Under the pieces are notes generated by a model. That model was not told the DNA's origin. It worked only from the letters and a program-made list of their open reading frames with translations, and did not search any database. Below, piece by piece: positions 54,701 to 64,000 of a stretch of 64,000 nt of DNA. The translations under genes and the position numbers were made by a program. Origin of the DNA: Meandrina meandrites (Eukaryota; Cnidaria; Anthozoa; Scleractinia; Meandrinidae). Every line of letters starts with the position of its first letter. The stretch's first letter is position 1. The stretch covers positions 12,772,903 through 12,836,902 of the forward strand of contig OY855914.1 of the NCBI GenBank assembly GCA_963693305.1. Reading direction: 5' to 3'.

Positions 54701-57700
54701 TAATATACCGAAGCAACATCCCTCCTCACCCAACATCAATGCTTTCCTCGGATATAAGCTCTCGCCGGCACAGGTTTCCCATATTAACTCACTAACGTCC
54801 ATACAAGAGGAAATGAACATGTTTGCCATTAGAGAGTGCAAATCCAAACTATTATAATAAACCAGAGTGACTTTCTACAAATATAAATCAGAGCGGCTTT
54901 TCACACATCGCTTTAATATCAGAACCCTCTAAACAGATTTTATGCCATTAACAAAGTTGTACCCCTGGATATAACAGCCCCCACTCGTGGTGGCCTCAGC
55001 AGACTTTATACACAGTAAGTAACTTATAACAAACCTGTTCCAGTCTTTCAACACCATCTTTCCTGCAGCATTAACATTGGGTATACCACCTACAAATAAT
55101 TACAACAAAATGATGATTAATCAATTAATTGTTAATTATGAAATGCAGTGTGTAGGCAATTAATTATTTACACAATAGCATATTACCAAAAGTAAGAAGA
55201 AAGCTGGCTGGTTTTTGAAATTCGTGAAAGATGGCTTAATATTACGACCTGCTCCCAGCACATTGTTTCAAAGCTCAGTGTCATAATTTCTTTTCTGCTG
55301 AAACCTCATAATTATTCTGGGAATTCTTTACAACATAAGGCCACGCTGGACCCTTGCTCATTAATAAATTCATTAGCAATTTATTTTGACGGGGTGTCAT
55401 GTTGTAAATGTTTAATTCTTCGAATTTTGAACACCGATTCCTTCAAAACTTATCAAGGATAATAGGGGTTGATGGAATTTTATCATGATTGTCGTTTTAC
55501 TGAGAGATGACCGTTTACTTTGATGTTACAAGCTCTTAAGTGTTAATCTGCAGATAATGCGATTTTGTGTCCAAGTTTCCATCTAGAATAGCGCACCAAA
55601 TTAAACGACTATATAACCTAGTGGTAAATCACAACCTCTTTTGTGTTCTGGTCAGAACGAAATTCTCAAATTCAATAATTACTAGGAGTTATTGGCTCCA
55701 AAGAGGGTAAAAATGTGAAATCTAAACTTTGAAACGTGCTATCTTGTTTTTGAAAAGGGATTTTAAAAATCTGTTTTGACCAGAACACAATAGAGTACAC
55801 CAAGTTTATGTTCCCTGCAAATCAAGTCATGAAATTCTGTATCGGTGGAGAAAACTTGGACACAAAATTGCAGGTTTTGCCGCTTCCGAAGACCTACCGA
55901 GTCAGTGTTTACAACAACGTGCGCTTTATTTGAAGCTTCGAATCTAATTATGCTGAATTATGATAATTCCCTACATTCCAGCGCACAGGACACAAAGCGG
56001 AGAACAATAACATGTAATTACTTATACAAAGAACTTTAAGAAATATATTCTCATGAATATTTCGATTGTTGTCGGCTTCAGTCGTCGCAGTTCGTGCATA
56101 CTCTTAAAATAAATGCATACATAATTATAGCAAGGGTATAACCTCGAATGGTTGCATATCTGAATGGTCAAATTTGCACAATGTATGAATTTCTTTACTT
56201 GATTGAATGACAACTGCAATAATTGAAGTAAACTTTTAAGTTTTAAAAAACCAGGTCTGAAATTTTGTTGATCCACCTGTCCCTTGCCAGTGTTGTTCCA
56301 TTCCGTCCGACGAAGCGTGCATGTAAGAGTTTTGGAGCTCTAAGCTCCCTCCCTTCATTTCTCAAACTTATTAATAATTCGTCAAATTCAAACAAAGAAA
56401 ATCATAAACACGAAGGAGGTTTGGATACCCGGTCTTAATTAGCATAGATTTTTACGATTTTATATCCCCGTTAACTCCTCAGTTTTAGTTTCGACTGAGA
56501 AGATATATAAAACACTCGAGACAGTGTTTCATCGGCTATCCAAATACCTCGAATTTCGTCAAAACTACTCCACTGCACGTCATATTTTCAACTCTATTTT
56601 TGGTGTTTGATATTATTACTTCAACAACTTTAAGCTTCTCTCTCTACATATACATGCCGGTCCCTGTTTGTTGAAGTATGATTAAACTAAAACAGTCCAC
56701 AATTGAAGGGAAATTATTTTATTTCAGTTTTAAAAATATATATTTGTTTTGTTTTGTTTTTCATGACATTCAGCTTTGTCTTTTACTTTTTACAAACTTC
56801 ATTAGACATAAAAAAAACCACTTCAATAAGAGAAATCAATTCCTTGCCTAATGTTTTAAGAGCAGTTTTCCAATGATTGACAAAAGTAATTCGCATTATT
56901 TTGCTTTGGTTTTGCATTACCACAGTTACTGATTGCTTTAAAAAACTTGCACCACTTTTTGAGTCACTTACTCATTTTTGTTGTGTTTCGTGTCGGCTAT
57001 ATGTATTTGCTTTAAGTTATTATCGGCTGAACGTTGGATTATTTGCATCCTTCGTAATTGACCAAATCGATTACTTTGGTTTTGGTTTTACACCAACATC
57101 TGGCCCCACGATCATATTATGATTCATAAATAGTTGTTAAAACTTGCCTTTCTTTAATTTCCCAAGTCTTTTGCCAAGGTGTGATAGAAACTCGTGCACA
57201 TTAGTATAATCAGGAACCAAGTATTTCTCCATTACCTTAGTAAAGAAAAAGAAAACATGCATGTGCTTCAGTTGGATAACAGTCACAACAAAAATAATAA
57301 GAAAAATGAATGAACCAAACGCTGTGTGCAGCAGGTCATAAGTTCAACTCCTCAGGGAGCAGGGATGGTGCAGTGGTGAGAGCATTCATCTCCCACCCGA
57401 AGAAGCCTGTGTTCAAATCCCAGACCTGGCGTCAAATGTGGGTTGAGTTTGTTGGTTCACGTCCATCCTCCAAGGGATTTTCTCTGGGTTCTCCCTCCTC
57501 TGGGTTTTCCTCCCTCCACAAAAACCAACACTTCTAAATTCCAATTTGGTTAGGAACATAGGGCCGCATAAGCTTATTAGCTGTAGCTTTAAATAAAGCA
57601 AAAGTAAAAGTAATATATTTATTTTTTCTATTTATTTATAACTAATGAATAGCTATTATTCTTGTTAGTAGTGTTGCTATTCTTGAAGACAAATGCCATG

Positions 57701-60700
57701 TACCAGTAGTTTTGTTTTCTTTTCCTTCTTAAAATAACTTCTAATATTATTATTGATTTCGTTACCTGCTGTTTATTACATCTTCTTAGGATAGCTTCTA
57801 CTGCTGGAACTGGATCATCAATGCTCTCTATCTGTAATAAAATGTAAAACCACTGTCAATCATAAATAACATTATAGGCCTGTAATGCGTGCAAAGAACT
57901 ACATGTCTGGGATGTAAATAGAAGAAGTTGTTCATTAAAATCAAACACGACAGTTGACATGACTGAATTACATGCTAAAATTACAAAGTTGGGAATAAGA
58001 AAAAGAATAAAACTATTAAGTATGTACATAATGATAAAAACTATCAATGATAAAACTATTTACATGTAGTAACTTACACTATGACTAATAATACAAGAAT
58101 TCTTAAAAATAGTCTGTCTTTCAAACTGGGGTGTCAAAGTCTGTGGTAGTGCAAAGCTATGGGCAGTGGTTTGATCTCAGAGGCAGAAGCTTGGCAAGTT
58201 TGTGACCTTTCATTGCTACAATATCTTTATCATTATATCTTTATTTTTATTAAATATTTAACATGTCTTCATGGCGCACCTTGACACAGTTCCGTAATAT
58301 CACAGCTGAATCAGAGTTTCCGCTGTCCATCACTATACCAGGACTATCCAGAAGTTTAACATGTTTGTCCAGATGTACTTCCTGCATGCTCCTGGTGAGT
58401 ACGTAAGTAACATCATGATCTAAATTCCCCATCCAATATCAATGCATCATCAAAGCAAACAGGTGGTGAGAAATTATTTACACATAATCGTCAAAGTGGG
58501 GATGTTGTCATGGTGAACAGCAACCAAATACTTAGAACTAAATTATTGATATAAAAAGACACCAGCTCAGAGTTTACTTCACAAAGTGGACATGCAATGC
58601 ATCTTGTTTGAATTCTTTGGTTATAGTGGCATGAAGCAACTAAGGAGTAGGGATCCTAGTTTATCACCAGGCCTAGGCTATCATTGGTACACATTCTTAC
58701 ACCTGGGCAGAGAGAGGCACTGTGAAAAGGCAGCATCTAGCCCAAGAACACAACAAAGTGTCCCTAGCCAGGTTCATGCTCAGATCTCTTGATTCATAGT
58801 CCAGGGATACTAGTATATCACAGTTACCCCCTCCTCCCCATTGCATATTGTCAGCTTGCCCGTCCCCCTGGCCCAAATTTCCCAGTTCTTGCTTATACCT
58901 GTGGGTTTTATACCCATGGGTGGAGAGAGAACAAGAACACAACAGTGACACAAGCCAGACTCATGCTCAGATCTCTTGGTTTGTAGTCCAAGGATACTAG
59001 CTCTTAGAACATCACAGGTTTTCCCACCCTCCCCTTCTCTTGCATATTGTCAAGTTGCCCTCAAATTTCCCAGTGTGGTGGAGTGAGGTGCTGTGAAAGT
59101 GAAGTGTCTTGCCCAATCTGAACATTATGACACTTGACAGGTCTTAATTAACTGCCATAATGGCTCAAACCAAAGTCAAACAAACTAACCATAATAGCCC
59201 ACCATACCTCCCATGGTTGGGAGACTTTTGGCACAAGCAAGGAGGAAGCCTACATTACAAGTTTCTAGTTGGTCACTGTGGCCAAGTCCCCAGAGCTTAC
59301 AAGTAAATTATCTTGTTTCTAAGACCACTATCAATTGTCTCTCACTTTAATATGATATACATGTATTTGTTCACTTGAAATCACTCTTAACATAATTCTA
59401 TAGCATCAACTTACTTTGTGACTCCTGGGGTAGCTCCAACTGTGCAGGCTCTACACCTTTTTAAACTGTTAATGATGCTACAAAACAATGTTATAAAAAC
59501 ATTTTAGGGTTGGATTTAGGAGAGGGAGCCTAAGAAATGGATACCGCATCAATTAGCAAGACAGCAAGCATACAAATTAGCCAATCCTGATCCAGGGAGG
59601 TAATGACAAAATATAACAAACAATACAGCTATCTAGGGCTTTTCATGTGAAATATTAACTACGCTTAACAGAACAGAGCAGTCAAATATTTTTTACCTGC
59701 TTTTGCCAACATTGGGAAAACCTAGAAAATAAATGAATGCCAGTTAACAAGTGAAAACTGAATGTGTAAAGAGCAAAACTTACCAGAGCTACAGCCAGCA
59801 AGCTAGCTCTTAAGCCTGGTTCACAGTTAGTAGATAAGCATGCCAAGCATAATATCAGCATTTTAAGCAAAAGAAAACACAAGAATTTTGTGTGCACTGA
59901 GGTGAAATTTACACACACAAATATAAACACATGAAAAAGAAACCTTTTCTTTTCCTTGTGCTTATAAATGCTTATTTCACTTGTGTTAGCCTTATTTCTC
60001 AAGTGGGAACAGGCATATTTGTGAGCTCAAGATTTGGCTGTTGATGTGGCTTAACCTTTAAATGTATTATTCATCAGAATGTTTAAATCACAGCACTTGC
60101 ATTTGTCGTCTTCTGCTTGTGCTTATTGTAAGTGCAAACATCCTGGCTTGTGGTTATGCTTGTGCTCATCTCACAAGTGCGAACCAGCCCTTTGGGAGGG
60201 GAGGGGGAGATGAATTTCTCAACATATGCATATTTCATTCAGTTGTAAATTTCCTGCTTGGCAAAAAGTCTGAACAGCTTGAAATACAAAAAAAATTCTC
60301 CAGCTCTATCAATTCTTATATATTAACCTTTAAATGTCCTATTTATTGCGCCTTTCAATAACATGCAAACTCTGAAGTTAAAAGCCCAACTGACGATTGG
60401 GTTTTTCGCTGCCATCAATCAAAATTATGGCGACAGCCAACGAACCTTGAAAAACAGAAACATAAACAAAATGGATCGAAATCTGCCAATCACGACTGAC
60501 AGACATGACCTTTTCTCAACATATGCATATTCAGTACTAGCCACTGACAAACTAAACTTTTCAGTTTAGTCTGTCATCAATTCAGTGACTAAATTGAGTG
60601 TTCAGAGCCCCCCTCCTCCACCAAGGCTTGCATTATTTGCTATAGCACAGTGCTGGAATAACATGTGTCCTTGCAAATCTCCATTTTGGTCAGACATATT

Positions 60701-63285
60701 GCAAATCTGGTCAGACATTGATTACTATTATTTTTATGTAATTGGTATAAACAGATGACTCAATCCATATGTTACATGAAGTAATAAGAATGTTTAGCAA
60801 TGCACTAGATTATGGGGTGAAAGCACATTGTTCATTTCATGTACATTTGAATAGTCTTGTGTAGTCAAACAAACAAAAAATCTGTATGATTTCAGTTTTT
60901 TAACATGTTTCAAAGCAAACATGATCTGTAAACAAGATCTTCACGGCAAAAAGCTTCTAAGTCATTTTGGTACTTGGACACGGATGTCTGACCTGTTACT
61001 ATAAAAATAGTCGGACAATTTCAAACTTTGGTCAGACAATGTCCAATGTCTGACTGTTATTTCCAGCAGTAGCACTGCTATAACAAAGTGTTATTAATAA
61101 AATCCATAAAGCACCAACTGGTGCTTGCACGTTGGCCATTGTTTTAGACTGTGAACTATGATTAGCATTTGGTTGCAGGTTCACAGATGGACCTACCAGT
61201 AGTCTTGTGCTCATTTGCAATGCAAGTTACTCTAGTTAACCGTAAAAAAAAATACAAAATTTTCAGAAATAATTTTCATTTTTACAACTCCTACATGTGC
61301 AACATAATCAACTTTAGCATACCAACTATTCCAACAGTAATAGCTGTTTTGATATCCTTGTTACGACAATAATTGCCAAGGAGTTTAAGCAGCGTGTCTG
61401 CTCCTATACAAGCACTGGTCGTTAACAGGTCTCCTGATGCTAGTGATGCAGAAACTTTACTTTGATGCTAGAAAATAATAAGTGATCTTCAGTTGTTTCA
61501 TTGTGCTTGACAGTCCTTAAATATATATAAGATGTAACAGTGATTCAAGTTCAAACTGCTACATATAGTATACAGGGTTTTGCATTTTTTTCTGTCCAAA
61601 TAAATCCATTTTCCAATGTTGCATTTTGTGATTAACACGTTTAGTAAATTCATTGGAACAAACATTTTGAACAGGATACTGTTACTGTAGAAACACCTTG
61701 ATACCCTGGGAGAATTGCTTTCTTGATGTTAAACTGCTTGCAAGAAAAGTCTCCAAAAAATTTAATAAGCAGCCTTGTGTATAAATATTCAATGAAGGAT
61801 AATATACCGGTAATGACCTCCATTTGGCTTCAAAAATAAAGGAGGTACATGTATGTCAATCTTAGTAAATAACTGCACTGCAGCTCAGAATTAAAATTAC
61901 TTGGAGACAAGCGTTTTACTTGTATGACAAACCTAACGGCACCCTTGACAATGAAGAGTGGCTGACAAACACACTGTTAAGCCTGGTTTAGACAACTGAT
62001 TTCATTGTAGATAAGTTCTGTTGTGGCTTACCAAATTCTGTTTTTGGCTCTGTGTAGATGCCTTAAAAGCTATTGTTGGAAATTCATTTCGAAGATATTT
62101 TAACCATTGATCCACAATTTCCCTTGGAACAAGATCTGAAATAATAATTTTTTATTATCGATTAGCATTCAGCAATTAATTTTTTTCAATTAATTAGAAC
62201 AAGGTTTTTTGTAAAATGATGTTTAATATTAAGAGCCCATTTTCTTTACAATGTTATTTAAGTTACGGTAGGTTAAGTTGAGTTAAATAACATTGTACAA
62301 CTTCAAATAGTGCATGTTAGTGAAGTAATGTGCATGTTTTTTAGGTGTATCAATAAAGTGTTTGTAATAAAAAAAATTAAGAGCCCACCTATTTTATTCA
62401 AAATGAGAACTAATTTTTTGTTGACTCCTGAAGATAAAACTGACTCTTCAACCTGTGAACAAATAAAGAATCAAGAAAAAAATCAGTGGTGCAGTGATGC
62501 CTATCCGGCCCTCCTCCTTTTAAAGAAAGGAAAAGCCCACTTTCATTCATAGGCCTTCTTTTCGAGGGAAAGAAAAGTCCATCATTCTTCACTTCAAGAA
62601 CACAACACATGTTACATTTCAAATAACATAGTCAAGCTGTGGTGGCATCTGTATGTGGGCTTTAATTTGCTATTCAAACAGGAGCCAGCATTTTAGCAGA
62701 ACTTCTATCTAATTGCTTTTTGCCAATCTAAAGTATTCTGTCTGATAAGATGCATAATTTAAGTGATTCTAGTGGGTGCTGTTGACTTGAATCAGACTGT
62801 AAGGCTGGACATACTATGCGAAGTCCATGTACAACGCCTTCAGTGACACTTACACTCACAGAAATGTCACACAATCTTCTGTATCATTCAACTTGCCAAT
62901 AATGTGGAAATTAATCCTGGGACTTGCTGCTGCTAAATGGCGAAGCTCCATGATTATGATATTAATTATGTACTTATTTTATATTGGAAGGTTATTTTGT
63001 AATTTAAGCAAATGAAAAATTAAAATACAAAACAAAGTTGCAATTTCTTGGATCATTGTAAAACATCATCTTGCATGCATGACTGTGTGCCGTTTATTTC
63101 TAAAGTTATCCCACACTCATGAATGACAACAGAAAATGACATCTTTCTCATAGTTGGCTTTGTTTTCAAATGGCAATGAGAGGCTGGGAACTTAAAAATT
63201 AACAAATTGTCACCTGTGGACATCTACAGCCAAGAGGATCACGAGCATCTAACACTTCCAGGACGACATCTGCAGCATCAACAAC
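51774..63285 (-). CDS. GNL3L: GNL3L/nucleostemin GTPase (17 exons, 5' end missing)
   Basis: Nucleolar GTPase of the circularly permuted YlqF/nucleostemin group, acting in ribosome biogenesis and cell growth. Exons on minus, 5' to 3': 63214-63285, 62389-62452, 62032-62135, 61323-61467, 59697-59721, 59415-59477, 58280-58391, 57766-57831, 57148-57235, 55035-55089, 54512-54611, 53937-53973, 53472-53557, 52635-52730, 52172-52324, 52023-52059, 51774-51841. They join in frame to 456 residues plus TAA. G-motif order is permuted as expected: [16 protein letters not shown], then G4 NKID, KAS (G5), then G1 [16 protein letters not shown] (G2) and DSPG (G3). After the GTPase come the family helices ([24 protein letters not shown]) and an acidic then lysine-rich tail. 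The intron after 57148 uses a GC donor. The basic N-terminus is not found in 63286-64000 and lies beyond the window. Confidence 0.95.
52065..52120 (+). repeat. (AAAT)n/(AAAC)n simple repeat
   Basis: Tetranucleotide repeat of AAAT drifting to AAAC and GAAC, inside a GNL3L intron, next to an exon acceptor. Confidence 0.93.
57355..57612 (+). mobile_element. tRNA-derived SINE
   Basis: An A box TGGTGCAGTGG (57366-57376) and B box GTTCAAATCC (57411-57420) have tRNA spacing. They are followed by a body with the recurrent 'tctctgggttctccctcc' and 'tctgggttttcctccc' blocks seen in many animal SINEs, and a short A-rich 'aaagtaaaagta' tail. It lies in a GNL3L intron on the opposite strand to the gene. 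A degraded tRNA gene is unlikely because the anticodon and acceptor arms do not fold. Confidence 0.8.
58680..59150 (+). repeat. 187-bp tandem duplication in a GNL3L intron
   Basis: 'catgctcagatctcttg' at 58775 recurs at 58962, 187 bases on, with matching surroundings ('gaacacaac', 'ggatacta', 'tgcatattgtcaa'). A third partial copy continues to about 59150 with 'gtgctgtgaaagtgaagtg'. About 2.5 units. The unit includes an 'aagtgtcttgcccaa' stretch common in dispersed animal repeats. Confidence 0.8.
60641..61082. mobile_element. Inverted-repeat element, TATAGCA ends
   Basis: The left end TATAGCACAGTGCTGGAATA and right end 'tatttccagcagtagcact' then GCTATA mirror each other with a small insertion. 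Inside, 'ggtcagacat' and 'gtcagacaatgtcc' recur. About 440 bases in a GNL3L intron. Confidence 0.6.
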
Positions 63286-64000
63286 CTGACATAAACAGAT
63301 AAACAGCAACACGGTAACCAATAAATTATTCTCTTATCTCATTGACTGAGAGAGTTGAACTAATTCTCATCATAACATAGCTAGCAGAGCTGCGCAATCA
63401 AATTCAGTATACGTAAGCATACTTAAAATCCCGATAGTGCACGCCAATAGCGTGAGCAAATTGCTTTGCCAGAAATTTTTTTTCCACCGAGCGGCCATTG
63501 TTACGTGGGGAAAAATATTATATTTTGCGAAAATAATGGATACAAACAGAGACTCCGCCCACCAGTTCCAAAACAAAGACAATTTTGTGAGCTTTTCTCT
63601 TGGGCTAGAAGAGAACATCTGTCAGCTGATAGAATACAGAGCTTTTCAGTCAGACACAAATTGCAGCGTGACGGGTTTCCCTTGTAAGAGCTTGCTCGCC
63701 TGACAATGGACCACTTGATCGAAAAGTCGGTGTTATTGTCGGTGTTGACAGATCTTCTCTCTTGAACAAAAGATCTGAACTTGTTACCAAGTGCAGACAT
63801 GAAAATAAGTTCTACGCGGCCAATCAGAAACAGGATCGCTCCAACCGTCCTCCATGAGCTTAGTTTAAATTGTATTCCACCCACCTCTAACGGCACAGTC
63901 TGATGATCGCTTCGTGCATGAAATTCGGGTAACTGTCCCTACGGTCTCTATCTTTAATTATAGTATTCTGCTCTGCATGTATTTGCATCGAGCACTTCTA
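63286..64000. other. Right-edge sequence, no exon recognised
   Basis: Expected to be GNL3L intron, since the preceding exon is not seen. Open frames on both strands at 63437-63896 (for instance plus-strand MDTNRDSAHQFQNKDNFVSF from 63537) match no family known to me and may come from an element. Confidence 0.45.

Noticed and set aside
57366..57420. Functional tRNA gene
   Set aside because: A and B boxes are present but no anticodon or acceptor stem can be drawn, and a SINE body follows.

Overview
The window is AT-rich nuclear DNA of an animal, most likely a cnidarian and probably a reef-building coral. The protein genes are metazoan, four of the five recognisable genes are split by GT-AG introns, and the rest is packed with short inverted-repeat DNA elements, a Penelope-like fragment, a LINE remnant and tRNA-derived SINE heads. 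The species is inferred from overall character, not from a marker.

Genes from left to right. (1) The last coding exon of FBXL5 (+, 5077-5305), including the cysteines of its C-terminal iron-sulfur site. (2) An intronless DYRK2-type kinase (-, 9305-11038). (3) A three-exon LAGE3/Pcc1 KEOPS subunit (+, 16880-19042) that can be joined completely by splice sites. (4) A complete 14-exon glucose-6-phosphate dehydrogenase (-, 42043 down to 23202, 493 residues). (5) An unrecognised single-exon 737-residue protein with a duplicated 40-residue module (+, 44408-46621), preceded by an overlapping upstream ORF. (6) A possible first exon of an unknown gene (-, 49490-49601). (7) The last 17 exons of GNL3L/nucleostemin, a circularly permuted GTPase (-, 63285 down to 51774); its 5' exons lie outside the window. 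LAGE3 next to G6PD recalls their shared location at human Xq28.

Mobile DNA fills most introns and intergenic spaces. The main blocks are: a 4.06-kb near-perfect palindrome at the left edge; a 1.8-kb fold-back Penelope-like insertion with a 12-bp target duplication (11667-13460); a three-level nest of elements inside a G6PD intron (24862-26808); further nests at 30650-31615 and 34015-36080; a TTAA-flanked element (37452-38098); a poly-A insertion with a 14-15 bp target duplication (38757-39019); a 1.7-kb element (39065-40767); and several short hairpin elements, one with an exact 9-bp target duplication.

The genes are not an operon. They are ordinary housekeeping genes (iron sensing, kinase signalling, tRNA t6A modification, pentose phosphate NADPH production, nucleolar GTPase). 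The least ordinary items are the duplicated-module protein with its uORF, the nested elements, very small exons at key active-site positions, a GC splice donor, and a decoy partial copy of a G6PD exon.
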